This document shows, piece by piece, positions 42,743 through 51,952 of a stretch of 64,000 nucleotides of DNA. The DNA comes from Lachnoclostridium phytofermentans ISDg (GTDB taxonomy: Bacteria > Bacillota > Clostridia > Lachnospirales > Lachnospiraceae), in NCBI RefSeq assembly GCF_000018685.1, contig NC_010001.1:2496001-2560000 (forward strand). Reading direction: 5' to 3'. The notes beneath the pieces were generated by a model. It ran no database searches and was not told the DNA's origin. It saw only the letters and a program-made list of their open reading frames with translations. Numbering within the stretch: the stretch's first letter is position 1; the number at the start of each line of letters is the position of its first letter. The position numbers and the translations under genes were made by a program.

Positions 42743-44677
42743 ATGAATAACAACAAAACTTTTATGTTAAATTCTCCTTTAGGATCTATCTTTCCAGGAA
42801 ATCAAGAAGAAGGTCTAAAAGAAATATCCAAAAATGATAAAAACCTAGTTGCAGTATCCGGTAAGATAAAGAAACCCGGTATTGTTACTTTAACAAGTAA
42901 TACGACTCTACGTGATATCATTGAACTTTCTGGTGGTATGTTAAATGATAAACCTTTAAAAGCTGCACAGCTTGGTCTACCTTTTGGAGGTTTTTATACG
43001 AAGAAAGATATTGATCGTCAAATAACTCCAGACTCCTTTGAGGAAGGAATAAGTCATTCAATTATTATTCTATCGGAAGAGGATTGTATCATACAGTATG
43101 CAAAGTTTTATATTGACTTTTTGTTAGGTAAAATCAATGGAGGCTATATCGATCATTATATTCCCGCACTGCCAGAGATACTTCAGATGGTTAAAGTTTT
43201 AAATCGTATTAGCAAGGGAAGATCTAATATGAGAGATATTTTTCTATTAAGGGAACTCTCACAAACAGTAAAAGAAAAGGTACATCAAAAATATAATCTC
43301 ATCGAAGAAGTGATAATCTACTTCTATGATGAGATTAAGGACCATGTGGAAGATAACCGATGCTACACCCTACAGTGTAATAATCTAACGAAATTAACGA
43401 TTATGGACAACTGTATCGGATGTGATAAATGTACAAAAGTATGTCCGGTGGACTGTATTGTTGGAGACTTTAAAGAACAGCATTATATTGATTACACAAG
43501 GTGTACCCATTGTGGTGCTTGTCTTAGCACCTGTCCTGTAAATGCTATAACGTCAGGAAATAATTCTATCTTATTTTTAAGAGATTTAGCAACACCAAAT
43601 AAAATTGTAATTACACAAATGGCTCCTTCCGTTCGTGTTGCAATCGGTGAGGCATTTGGATTTGAAACCGGTGCTAATGTAGAAAAAAAGATTGCAGCAG
43701 GGCTTCGAAAACTAGGTGTTGATTATGTATTCGATACCACCTGGGCAGCCGACTTAACGATTATGGAAGAAGCGAATGAACTTGCAGAAAGGGTGAAGAG
43801 ATATCTAGAAGGCGATAAGGAAGTAAAACTCCCAATCCTTACATCCTGTTGCCCAGCTTGGGTAAAATTCATTGAACAGAACTACGGAGATATGTTAGAT
43901 GTGCCCTCCACTTCAAAATCACCGATGCAAATGTTTGCTGCAGTTGCAAAAGACCTATGGGGTAAGGAGAAAGGACTTAGCAGAGAACAGATTACTTCCG
44001 TCGCTATTATGCCATGCATCGCGAAAAAATATGAAGCTTCAAGGCCTGAGTTTTCCAGGGGGCTTAATTATGATGTGGATTACGTTATTACAACTACAGA
44101 GCTCATAGACATCTTTAAGAAATCTAATATTGACTTAAGTCAGTTAGAAGATGAAGAAATCGATCAGGTGATGGGAGAATATACCGGAGCAGGTATTATT
44201 TTCGGCCGAACCGGCGGTGTAATTGAAGCTGCTACTAGAACTGCGGTTGAATTAATCACAGGGCAGCGTGTTGATAACATTGAATTTACCAGTCTACGTG
44301 GCTTTGATGGATTTCGAAGCTGTGAATTAACGGTAGGAGACTTAACATTACGAATTGGTGTAACCTATGGACTTAAGGAAGCCAGAAAGATGTTAGATAA
44401 GATTCGCTCAGGAGAGGAATTTTACCATGCAATAGAAATTATGGCATGTACCGGTGGCTGTATCGGAGGCGGCGGACAACCTAGGGCTAAAAAAAGAGAG
44501 GAAACAATTAAAAGTAGGATGGAGGGTCTGAATGAAATTGATCGTTCCTTACCACTTCGCAGATCCAATGATAACCCAGCGGTACTCGCAATTTATGAAA
44601 AATTCTTAGATTATCCGCTTAGTAATAAGGCTCAGGAATTACTTCATACCAGATATTTTGTTAAGAGGAAAAAATAA
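42743..44677 (+). CDS. hydA: [FeFe] hydrogenase with SLBB and NuoF-like N-terminal module
   Basis: Hydrogen-evolving or -oxidising enzyme, 644 residues. Order: SLBB beta-grasp domain (about 25-85, VAVSGKIKKPGIVTLTSNTTLRDIIELSGG); a segment resembling the NuoF C-terminal Fe-S domain (about 110-185) but without its cysteines; a 2[4Fe-4S] ferredoxin (CIGCDKCTKVCP from Cys224 and CTHCGACLSTCP); and the H-cluster domain with TSCCPAW (367-373), MPCIAKKYE (from 423) and MACTGGCIGGGGQP (from 567). All H-cluster ligands are present. I start at 42743, where AATGAGG is 7 bases upstream; a TTG-initiated extension to 42677 is rejected. No NuoE/F-like partner gene is adjacent. Confidence 0.92.
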   Translation: MNNNKTFMLNSPLGSIFPGNQEEGLKEISKNDKNLVAVSGKIKKPGIVTLTSNTTLRDIIELSGGMLNDKPLKAAQLGLPFGGFYTKKDIDRQITPDSFEEGISHSIIILSEEDCIIQYAKFYIDFLLGKINGGYIDHYIPALPEILQMVKVLNRISKGRSNMRDIFLLRELSQTVKEKVHQKYNLIEEVIIYFYDEIKDHVEDNRCYTLQCNNLTKLTIMDNCIGCDKCTKVCPVDCIVGDFKEQHYIDYTRCTHCGACLSTCPVNAITSGNNSILFLRDLATPNKIVITQMAPSVRVAIGEAFGFETGANVEKKIAAGLRKLGVDYVFDTTWAADLTIMEEANELAERVKRYLEGDKEVKLPILTSCCPAWVKFIEQNYGDMLDVPSTSKSPMQMFAAVAKDLWGKEKGLSREQITSVAIMPCIAKKYEASRPEFSRGLNYDVDYVITTTELIDIFKKSNIDLSQLEDEEIDQVMGEYTGAGIIFGRTGGVIEAATRTAVELITGQRVDNIEFTSLRGFDGFRSCELTVGDLTLRIGVTYGLKEARKMLDKIRSGEEFYHAIEIMACTGGCIGGGGQPRAKKREETIKSRMEGLNEIDRSLPLRRSNDNPAVLAIYEKFLDYPLSNKAQELLHTRYFVKRKK

Positions 44678-44710
44678 ATATATATTACTTTCACTTGTAC
44701 CGGTACTTTT

Positions 44711-44830
44711 ACTTGTAAACTTATACTTTTCTAGTAATTTAACTTTAACTTGTAAACTTATACTTTTCTAGTAATTTAACTTTAACTTGTAATCTTATAC
44801 TTTAACTTTAGATTTTACTTTTACTTGTAA
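44711..44830. repeat. 37-bp tandem repeat after the hydrogenase gene
   Basis: Two identical 37-bp units (44711-44747 and 44748-44784, starting ACTTGTAAACTTATACTTTT) are followed by shorter diverged copies starting at 44785, 44823 and beyond. All are built from ACTTGTAA and ACTTTA words. The rest of 44678-45053 has no gene. Confidence 0.85.
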
Positions 44831-45053
44831 TTTAACTTTAACTTGTAATTTTTCTTTCACATGTAGATTAAATTCACTTGTTACCTTTTTTAAGGAATGT
44901 TATGATAAATGGGAATGTAAGCTTATTGATAGGTTGGAAAGATAAACATTTTTACAATTGTTATTTCTGACGTTATCACATAGGAAAGCAGTTGTGATAT
45001 ACAATGAGTATAATTCTGATTTAAAAAGACTAATCAAAAAGGATGGTAAGAAA

Positions 45054-45695
45054 GTGAAAATTTTATTAACTGCATTCGACCCTTTCGGTGGAGATACTAT
45101 AAATCCAGCTATTGAAGCTCTAAACCTAATTAATTTAGAACTTGAGAACTTAGAGATTATAAAATTAATTGTTCCTACTGTTTTTTATAAATCAATTGAT
45201 ACTGTGACAGAGGTAATTGAAAAAGAACAACCAGATGTCGTTTTATGCATTGGTCAAGCAGGCGGTAGAAAAGAAATTACACCGGAGCGAGTTGCAATCA
45301 ATTTGGATGATGCAAGAATTTGTGATAACGAAGGAAATCAGCCAATTGACACTAAAATCTATGAAGATGGTGAATCTGCTTATTTTGCAACAATACCAAT
45401 CAAGGCAATCGTTCAGAAAATAGCGGAAGCTAATCTACCTTCAACTGTATCAAATAGTGCTGGAACATTTGTATGTAATCACTTAATGTATGGAGTGTTA
45501 TACTATATTTCGAAACATCACTATAATATGAAGGCAGGTTTTCTTCATATCCCATATATGATTGAACAAGTAAAGCACATGCAAGATAAGCCGGCTCTAC
45601 CTTTAGATCAAATCGTTCAAGGAATCGAATTAGCGATTGAAGCAATCGCGTGTAACAAAGTAGATCTTAGAATGACTGGTGGAACTGAATGTTAG
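45054..45695 (+). CDS. pcp: pyrrolidone-carboxylate peptidase
   Basis: Cysteine peptidase (family C15) that removes N-terminal pyroglutamate from peptides in the cytosol. The catalytic triad is visible: Glu in KEITPERVAIN, Cys in SNSAGTFVCNHLMYG, His in GFLHIPYM. The N-terminus ILLTAFDPFGGDTINPA is the family's first strand and loop. I choose GTG at 45054 (AAGGATGG 7 bases upstream), giving 213 residues, the usual length; the frame is open to a TTG at 44958, but that extension is not conserved-looking. Confidence 0.92.
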   Translation: MKILLTAFDPFGGDTINPAIEALNLINLELENLEIIKLIVPTVFYKSIDTVTEVIEKEQPDVVLCIGQAGGRKEITPERVAINLDDARICDNEGNQPIDTKIYEDGESAYFATIPIKAIVQKIAEANLPSTVSNSAGTFVCNHLMYGVLYYISKHHYNMKAGFLHIPYMIEQVKHMQDKPALPLDQIVQGIELAIEAIACNKVDLRMTGGTEC

Positions 45696-45753
45696 GTAAG
45701 AATATTAGGAACAAAAAAATAATATATAAGAATTAAATCCTAAATTTACTATG

Positions 45754-45792
45754 AAACTCGTTGGATCGTTTTTATATCACAACGAGTTTTTT
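45754..45792 (+). terminator. intrinsic terminator after pcp
   Basis: AAACTCGTTG (45754-45763) pairs with CAACGAGTTT (45780-45789) and is followed by TTTTTATAT. Confidence 0.8.
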
Positions 45793-46016
45793 TATATCTA
45801 TTTTTATTTCCAGTTCTTAAAATAGAAAGATACTTTTTCAGTTTTCTTATTGCATAATCCCATAACTAAATGTAAAATTATACCATAGTTACGAGCAAGT
45901 AGCGTTTTGTTAGTGTAGCTGAAATGCAAATAACGAGTGTTGACTAACTAGAGAGTTATAAATGGTTTAGTTATGTAGAAATTACTATATCTTTTGAAGG
46001 GATGTGTGTTGAATTG

Positions 46017-47411
46017 ATGAGAAAGTTTCCAATTATAGTATCAGGTATTTTAGTATGTGCAACATTATTAAGTGGCTGTAGCCAAAATATGTCAAATGTT
46101 GATAAATCCACAGTGAATTTGAATTCGCAGAATACAGACAATCAAAATCAAGATGCAAATAATAAAGACTCGGATAATCAAGGCGCAAATAATCAAGAGT
46201 CAAATAATCAAGAATCACAAAACCCTGAATTAAAAAATACACCAACACCTCAAATCATAGTACTACCAGGTGACAGCACAATTGAAGCAAACGAAATTGT
46301 AGCCCCAACCATCACATTTGAACAAAAAGAAATACCATCGAATCCAGCAATAACTTTTGTACATAATATGAAAATAGGATGGAACCTTGGAAATACATTT
46401 GACGCAGTGAGTGATTCCAATCTAATGGATGAACTTAATTATGAAAGCTCATGGTGTGGTGTAAAAACAACAGAAGAGATGATGAAAGCAATTAAAGATG
46501 CTGGGTTTCAGTCGATTAGAATACCAGTATCGTGGCACAATCATGTTTCTGGTGATGATTTTATTATAAGCGAAGTATGGCTTAACCGAGTACAAGAAGT
46601 GGTCGATTATGCTATCAATAATGATATGTATGTGATATTAAATACTCACCATGATGTAAGTAAAAATTTTTATTATCCAAGTAATGAAAATTTAGAATCT
46701 TCTAAAAAATATATCAACGCAGTATGGACACAAGTAAGTGAACGATTTTCTTCCTATGGAGAAAAGTTATTATTTGAAGGGATGAACGAACCAAGGCTTG
46801 CAGGTTCTAATTACGAATGGTGGTTAGATTTATCAAAGCCTGAGTGTAAAGAAGCAATCGAATGTATTAATCAATTAAATCAGGAATTTGTTGATACCGT
46901 TCGCAAATCGGGAGGAGAGAATACTTCTAGGTATCTTCTGATACCAGGGTATGATGCATCGTCTCAATATGCACTTATTAATGATTATAAGTTACCAAAA
47001 GATAATATAAATGATCGTTTAATTGTATCAGTACATGCATATCTACCATATGACTTTGCCCTAAAAAGTCCAAAGGAAAGTGGCAGTATATCAGAATGGA
47101 ATTCAAAAATAGCTGGATGTACTAAGGAGATAGATTCTTTTTTAAATAGTTTATATATGAAGTTTATAAAAAATGGAGTTCCCGTAATTATCGGTGAATT
47201 TGGTGCCAGAGATAAAGAAAATAATTTAGAATCTCGGGTAGAGTATGCTACTTATTATATAGGTGCTGCAAAAGCGAATGGAATCACATGCTTCTGGTGG
47301 GATAATCATGCATTTAAAGGGGACGGGGAAAACTTCGGTCTTTTTGATAGAAAGAGTTGTACTATAAAATATCCTGAGATATTGCAAGGTTTAATGAAAT
47401 ACGCAGAATAA
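46017..47411 (+). CDS. GH5 endoglucanase lipoprotein
   Basis: Membrane-anchored cellulase/beta-glucanase. The 464-residue precursor has a lipoprotein signal (CATLLSGC), then an Asn/Gln/Asp-rich spacer of about 60 residues (NQNQDANNKDSDNQGANNQ and similar), then the GH5 barrel. Catalytic residues: Glu of LFEGMNEPR (acid/base) and Glu of VIIGEFGA (nucleophile). MKIGWNLGNTFDA and TCFWWDNHAF are typical of GH5 subfamily 4. The start is uncertain: GAAGGG lies directly before an in-frame ATG at 46002 and 15 bases before the ATG at 46017. I take the latter because the signal peptide begins MRKFP. No carbohydrate-binding module or dockerin is present. Confidence 0.9.
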   Translation: MRKFPIIVSGILVCATLLSGCSQNMSNVDKSTVNLNSQNTDNQNQDANNKDSDNQGANNQESNNQESQNPELKNTPTPQIIVLPGDSTIEANEIVAPTITFEQKEIPSNPAITFVHNMKIGWNLGNTFDAVSDSNLMDELNYESSWCGVKTTEEMMKAIKDAGFQSIRIPVSWHNHVSGDDFIISEVWLNRVQEVVDYAINNDMYVILNTHHDVSKNFYYPSNENLESSKKYINAVWTQVSERFSSYGEKLLFEGMNEPRLAGSNYEWWLDLSKPECKEAIECINQLNQEFVDTVRKSGGENTSRYLLIPGYDASSQYALINDYKLPKDNINDRLIVSVHAYLPYDFALKSPKESGSISEWNSKIAGCTKEIDSFLNSLYMKFIKNGVPVIIGEFGARDKENNLESRVEYATYYIGAAKANGITCFWWDNHAFKGDGENFGLFDRKSCTIKYPEILQGLMKYAE

Positions 47412-47473
47412 TAGATTTATTATAGTAGTAGCATTTCTTACTTAAATCTTTCATGGCTCTTTTTGTAGAGACG

Positions 47474-47503
47474 TTAGACAAATGATATATTTTCATGTAT
47501 AAT
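47474..47503 (+). promoter_or_regulatory. promoter of the small Cys-protein gene
   Basis: TTAGAC (47474-47479), an 18-base spacer, and TATAAT (47498-47503), 53 bases ahead of the start codon at 47557. Confidence 0.6.
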
Positions 47504-47556
47504 AGCCATGTTGCCGTAGAGAATAACGGATGAGATAATAGGGAAAGGTATCGTTT

Positions 47557-47724
47557 ATGAAGTGCTTAATAATTGGGAATAATGATATATCAGAGGAAGA
47601 ATGTAAGTGTATTACAGAAGAATCCTATAAAGATAAGAACAAAAAAGAATTGCCCAAAAAGGTGAAACGTATCATTGGTTGGAAAGGGATTTGCAAGTCT
47701 TGTCAAAATCATAAAAGGCCATGA
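47557..47724 (+). CDS. small cysteine-containing protein, 55 residues
   Basis: A short gene with GGGAAAGG 7 bases before its ATG and a good promoter in front. The product begins MKCLIIGNNDISEEECKCI and ends RIIGWKGICKSCQNHKRP. Cys residues at 3, 16, 18, 46 and 49 include the pairs CxC and CxxC, which could bind a metal; the middle is Lys/Glu-rich. I do not know the family. It lies 71 bases ahead of the sigma-like gene without a terminator between, so they may be co-transcribed. Confidence 0.65.
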   Translation: MKCLIIGNNDISEEECKCITEESYKDKNKKELPKKVKRIIGWKGICKSCQNHKRP

Positions 47725-47794
47725 TTAAAAATACAAGAAATAGTACGCTATGATTACTTTTCCTTGTCCTGAATAAAGTATATTGGAGGAACTT

Positions 47795-48559
47795 ATGATA
47801 GATAAGATTCAATTTTTAGAAACACTCCGTTCGTTAACGGAGATAGCAAAGGTATCGGAAAATCCACTTTCTAAAGAAGAAATATTATCCCATTTTGATG
47901 GAATGACCCTTACGAAGGAACAACAGGAAATGGTCTATCAATACCTGTTAACTCCAGTCGAAGAACGTGAAAAAGAAGACATGAGCGAAGAGGATTCTAC
48001 ACCTGTAGAAGATGAATTATCCAAGGAAAACAAAGAAAAGAACTCAGTGTTTTTAGAAATGTACTTAGAAGACATCAAGCATTTACCAAGGTTGACCGCA
48101 GAGTTAGAAGAAAGAGCATATATTCGTTTAATAAATGGAGATAACTCTGTAAGCCAAAGTATATCTGATCATTGGTTGTCGACAGTTGTAGAATTAGCAA
48201 AAAAATACGAGACCTATGATGTAAATATGGAAGATTTAATTCAAGAAGGAAACATTGGTCTACTGGGTGGATTAAAACAATTACTTGGTAGCAATCAAAA
48301 GATCGAAGCAAAAGAATACTTAATGGAGTCTGTATTGAAAGCATTCGAAAATTACATTGATGAAGTGATAGATGAGGATGATATGGAAAATTCTATTTTA
48401 TCTAAAATCACTTTAATTAATGAAGCGATAACAGCCTTTGCAGAGGATAATGGAGTTACACCAACCGTTATGGAAATCGCTGATTATACTAAGATATCAG
48501 AGGATGAGATAGCAAGCATCTTAAGACTTTCTCTGGATACAGTGAAAGAAAAAGAGTAA
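47795..48559 (+). CDS. sigma-70-like protein lacking region 4
   Basis: The 254 residues resemble a truncated primary-type sigma factor. A region 1.2-like stretch (MYLEDIKHLPRLTAELEERAYIRLINGD) is followed by a region 2-like part with DLIQEGNIGLLGGLKQLL, but the segment where 2.3-2.4 should melt and read the -10 box is acidic and not conserved (KAFENYIDEVIDEDD). A region 3-like helix-turn-helix (INEAITAFAEDNGVTPTVMEIADYTKISEDEIASIL) ends the protein, so there is no region 4. Residues 60-85 are a Glu/Asp/Ser-rich linker. It could compete for core polymerase or act as a co-regulator; that is speculative. GGAGGAAC sets the start. Confidence 0.65.
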   Translation: MIDKIQFLETLRSLTEIAKVSENPLSKEEILSHFDGMTLTKEQQEMVYQYLLTPVEEREKEDMSEEDSTPVEDELSKENKEKNSVFLEMYLEDIKHLPRLTAELEERAYIRLINGDNSVSQSISDHWLSTVVELAKKYETYDVNMEDLIQEGNIGLLGGLKQLLGSNQKIEAKEYLMESVLKAFENYIDEVIDEDDMENSILSKITLINEAITAFAEDNGVTPTVMEIADYTKISEDEIASILRLSLDTVKEKE

Positions 48560-48976
48560 TTTAAATAAATAAAGTGAAATGTAATTCTACTCTTGTAGTA
48601 TTAGATAAGATAGAATAAGACAGAATGTTTTTATTGCATCATTACTTATGATATGTTATACTTTCACAGGTTATTGTTGTATTTTAATCACTAATATGAA
48701 AAATAATAATTTTCAAGATAGGCTCTTGCAAGCAGTCTACCTTGCTTTAAATCATACGAGATAAGCTAATAATCAGACTTATAAGTTCATTTACAAACTG
48801 ATAAGTCAATACGCTTTTCTTTCATACCTTTAGCATGAAAAGCAACTTTTGCTTTTTCCTGTTAAAAAATTCTTGCACAGATTGTTGCAAGAATTTTTTT
48901 GTGTAAAGGAGATTATCAAATTAGTGATTTAGTATTACTATAAATTTAAGATCTATAGAGAACAAAGGAGGTAAAA
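48560..48976. other. 417-bp spacer ending in two hairpins
   Basis: Apart from the terminators at its end I see no gene or known RNA. AAAAGCA-ACTTT-TGCTTTT (48838-48856) is a small hairpin just ahead of the main terminator. Confidence 0.4.
48864..48901 (+). terminator. intrinsic terminator
   Basis: AAAAATTCTTGCA and TGCAAGAATTTTT pair over 13 bases with an 8-base loop, ending in a long T-tract. Confidence 0.85.
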
Positions 48977-50347
48977 ATGGAAAACGAGACAACTATGGAA
49001 CAAAACAAGATGGGGGTAATGAAAGAGAATAAATTACTTATTACTATGTCCTTACCTATTATGGTCTCTATGTTAGTACAAGCAATGTATAACGTTGTAG
49101 ATAGTTTGTTTGTTGCTAGATTGAATGAAGATGCATTAACAGCTGTTTCGCTAGCCTTTCCAATACAAAATTTAATCATAGCAATAGGTGTTGGTACCGC
49201 AGTCGGTATTAACTCTTTATTATCCCGTTATCTCGGGGAAAGAAATCAGGAAAAAGTGAATAAAGTAGCAAATAATGGTGTGTTTATCACTGCAGTTAGC
49301 TATATATTCTTTCTTATCTTTGGTCTCTTTTTTACAAGAATATTTTTTACTACTCAGACAGATAATCAACAGATTATTGAATACGGAGTTTCCTATTTAT
49401 CTATTTGTACCATCTTTTCTTTTGGAGTGTTAGGACAGATAACATTTGAACGATTATTACAATCAACTGGTAGGACTGTGTATTCGATGTATTCTCAGGC
49501 TGCAGGAGCAATAATCAACATCATTCTCGACCCAATCCTCATTTTTGGTCTATTGGGAGCTCCAAAGCTAGGAGTTGCCGGAGCGGCGATTGCAACTGTT
49601 ATTGGTCAGATTTGTGGCTTTAGTATAGGAGTTTATTTAAATCATAAATTTAATCACGATATTCATTTGAATATAAAGAAGTTTAAACCAGACGGTCATA
49701 TTATTAGACAAATATATCAAGTAGGTTTTCCTGCTATTATCATGCAATCCATAGTTTCTGTTATGATATTTGTTTTAAATAAAATTTTAATATCATTTTC
49801 TTCAACATCAGCAGCTGTTTTAGGTATTTATTCTAAACTACAGAGTTTCGTATTTATGCCTGTATTTGGATTAAATAATGGTATGATTCCAATTATCGCT
49901 TACAATTACGGTGCAAAAATGCCAAAGCGTATTGTTAAGATTATTAAATTAAGTTTTGTTTATGCGATAGGAATTATGTTAGTTGGATTTGTGCTTATGG
50001 AAATAGCACCACGTGAATTTCTCTCATTCTTTCAGGCGTCGGAAGATATGATGGGAATAGGGGTAGTAGCACTTCGTGTTATCAGTATAAGTTTCTTATT
50101 TGCCGGATTTAACATTGTATCAAGTTCTGTGTATCAAGCTCTTGGTAATGGAGTACTGAGTTTAGTTATCTCTATAATTCGTCAATTGGTTGTTCTTCTA
50201 CCAGTTGCCTACATCTTATCAAAACAAGGAATCCATGCAATATGGTGGGCTTTCCCGATTGCAGAACTAGTAGCAGTAGTTTTAAATTTAATTTTCTTAA
50301 AGTATGTGTACAAAAAGGAGATTAAGCCTTTACAGTTTGTAAAATAA
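48977..50347 (+). CDS. MATE-family multidrug/cation antiporter
   Basis: Twelve-helix efflux protein of 456 residues. MVSMLVQAMYNVVDSLFVARLNEDALTAVSLAFPIQNLIIAIGVGTAVGINSLLSRYLGERN is the signature N-terminal region of the MATE fold, and the internal repeat recurs in the second half (FPAIIMQSIVSVMIFVLNKILISFSSTSAAVLGIYSKLQSFVFMPVFGLNNGMIPIIAYNYGAK). The substrate is unknown. AAAGGAGGT lies 6 bases upstream. A single-gene unit bounded by terminators. Confidence 0.9.
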   Translation: MENETTMEQNKMGVMKENKLLITMSLPIMVSMLVQAMYNVVDSLFVARLNEDALTAVSLAFPIQNLIIAIGVGTAVGINSLLSRYLGERNQEKVNKVANNGVFITAVSYIFFLIFGLFFTRIFFTTQTDNQQIIEYGVSYLSICTIFSFGVLGQITFERLLQSTGRTVYSMYSQAAGAIINIILDPILIFGLLGAPKLGVAGAAIATVIGQICGFSIGVYLNHKFNHDIHLNIKKFKPDGHIIRQIYQVGFPAIIMQSIVSVMIFVLNKILISFSSTSAAVLGIYSKLQSFVFMPVFGLNNGMIPIIAYNYGAKMPKRIVKIIKLSFVYAIGIMLVGFVLMEIAPREFLSFFQASEDMMGIGVVALRVISISFLFAGFNIVSSSVYQALGNGVLSLVISIIRQLVVLLPVAYILSKQGIHAIWWAFPIAELVAVVLNLIFLKYVYKKEIKPLQFVK

Positions 50348-50433
50348 GAAATATGTGATGATAACTATGAAACGAAAATAATCTAGACGATTATTATTAC
50401 AAGTAAATAGTTAATATGGAGTTATTTATTACG

Positions 50434-50470
50434 ATAGGGGTATTGGAACCGAGAGTTCCAATACCCCTAT
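50434..50470. terminator. bidirectional terminator
   Basis: A 16-bp perfect stem (ATAGGGGTATTGGAAC and its complement, 50434-50449 with 50455-50470) with a 5-base loop lies between the convergent MATE gene and the small minus-strand gene. Confidence 0.85.
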
Positions 50471-50505
50471 TATTCTTGACAAGTAAAACGTTTGAATCAT
50501 GTTAA

Positions 50506-50745
50506 CTAGTTTTGAAATGTATCTTTCATATCTTTAATAAGTTCAATATCAGAATCTGTTAATTTTAAATTCGATGAATACGTTTTTCCATTTACATCTG
50601 TTACGTTGATTTCAATTACAGTACCAGATTGTAACGCATTGTTCGAAACCGCGCTTAAAAACAACGGAAATTTTGGATGGTTCGCTTTAAATGCTTCAAT
50701 TGCAGTTTTTATTTTAAACAATTTCATTGGATTCATTGGATTCAT
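50506..50745 (-). CDS. small conserved-looking protein, 79 residues
   Basis: Soluble protein with an N-terminal helix (KLFKIKTAIEAFKANHPKFPLFLSAVSNNAL) followed by a small beta sheet (GTVIEINVTDVNGKTYSSNLKLTDSDIELIKDMKD). I do not recognise a named family. The start is set by GGGAGGAAACAAG upstream of the first of three nearby Met codons (MNPMNPM, itself a tandem repeat); the longer frame to 50838 is unlikely. Confidence 0.6.
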   Translation of the reverse strand: MNPMNPMKLFKIKTAIEAFKANHPKFPLFLSAVSNNALQSGTVIEINVTDVNGKTYSSNLKLTDSDIELIKDMKDTFQN

Positions 50746-50967
50746 ATCTTGTTTCCTCCCTATACAATACTTATATAGTATCTTAATACAGATTAAACAA
50801 AAAAGCAAATGTTTGGAAGTATGTATTGTACTTAACATAGTACATAATAGATCAGTGAATTACATAAAATCACATAAAGTTTAACTGATTCACATATACA
50901 CTAATCCTTAGTTCTGCCAAATATACCTTAAGAATAGATTACAATGAATATACAATTGAGGTTTTTT

Positions 50968-51720
50968 ATGGACAATTGTATCGCTGTACAAGATCTGATA
51001 AAGCAGTTTCATAAGAATACTGTAGTAGATTCTATTAACTTTACAGTAGGAAAAGGTCAAATCTGCGCATTTTTAGGGCCAAACGGTGCCGGAAAAAGTA
51101 CAACAATGAAGATGCTAGCCACCTTATTAAATAAAACCAATGGAAAGATTATGATTGAAGGTCTTGACATGGACATCCAATCGGGAGAAATTAAACGAAA
51201 ACTCGGTGTTGTTTTCCAAGAAGATGTTCTAGATGGAAGCTTAACAGTAGAAGAGAATCTTTATTATCGTGGCGGGCTTTATATCAAGTCTAATAAAGAG
51301 TTATATCATAAAATAGATCAAGTAGTAACTCTTCTTGAACTACAAAAGCTACGTAATAAAAAGTATGAGACATGTTCTGGAGGTCAGAAGCGAATTGTTC
51401 AAATTGGTAGGGCCTTGCTTACAAATCCGAAACTATTATTATTAGATGAGCCAACTATTGGGCTTGATCCTTTAGCAAGGACATTAGTTTGGAAGGTATT
51501 AAGAAAATTAAATAGGGAGCAACAAATTACAATCTTTTTCACAACGCACTATATGGAAGAAACGGACTATGCAAATCACATCTGTATTATTCATGAAGGA
51601 AAGATTTTATTATGCCAAAATCGTGATCGATTACTACGTAATCCTTGGAGAGATAACAAGCGTTTTACTATACATGAAATTTATCTAGATTTATTAGCAC
51701 GCATAGAAGAATATGATTAA
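50968..51720 (+). CDS. ABC transporter ATPase (DrrA/CcmA-like)
   Basis: ATP-binding subunit of an ABC-2 type exporter, 250 residues. Walker A GPNGAGKST, Q-loop VVFQEDV, signature CSGGQKRIVQIGRAL, Walker B LLLLDEPTIGLDP and switch His in FFTTHYMEE are all present. The partner permease gene lies 232 bases downstream, across a tandem-repeat spacer, so the two are still likely one operon. The start at 50968 has TGAGG upstream; the extension to 50944 is rejected. Confidence 0.9.
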   Translation: MDNCIAVQDLIKQFHKNTVVDSINFTVGKGQICAFLGPNGAGKSTTMKMLATLLNKTNGKIMIEGLDMDIQSGEIKRKLGVVFQEDVLDGSLTVEENLYYRGGLYIKSNKELYHKIDQVVTLLELQKLRNKKYETCSGGQKRIVQIGRALLTNPKLLLLDEPTIGLDPLARTLVWKVLRKLNREQQITIFFTTHYMEETDYANHICIIHEGKILLCQNRDRLLRNPWRDNKRFTIHEIYLDLLARIEEYD

Positions 51721-51724
51721 TACT

Positions 51725-51835
51725 AAGTAATGAATTTTCGTGTATAAAGTTGCATGAATTTTCGTATAAGTTACTTAAATTATCGTGTATGAAGTTAGAT
51801 AAATGACATGTATGAAGTTACATAATTACATGTTA
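51725..51835. repeat. decayed tandem repeat between ABC genes, about 21-23 bp period
   Basis: Five units with the core AAGTT(A/G)CATGAATTTTCGTGTATG fill the gap, beginning near the stop codon of the ATPase gene. Each differs by several substitutions or small indels. Confidence 0.65.
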
Positions 51836-51952
51836 TCGAAACGTGATAATAAGTTCCCTATAGTAAAAAAGCTGTGTTCTGGCTTTTATACCGAAAAAAA
51901 CACATATACAAACAAGGAGGAGATATCAAAGGATTTTATAAGGAGGTAAGAA

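Noticed and set aside
44711..44830. CRISPR array suggested by two identical 37-bp direct repeats
   Set aside because: The copies abut without spacers, decay quickly in later copies, and no cas genes are nearby.
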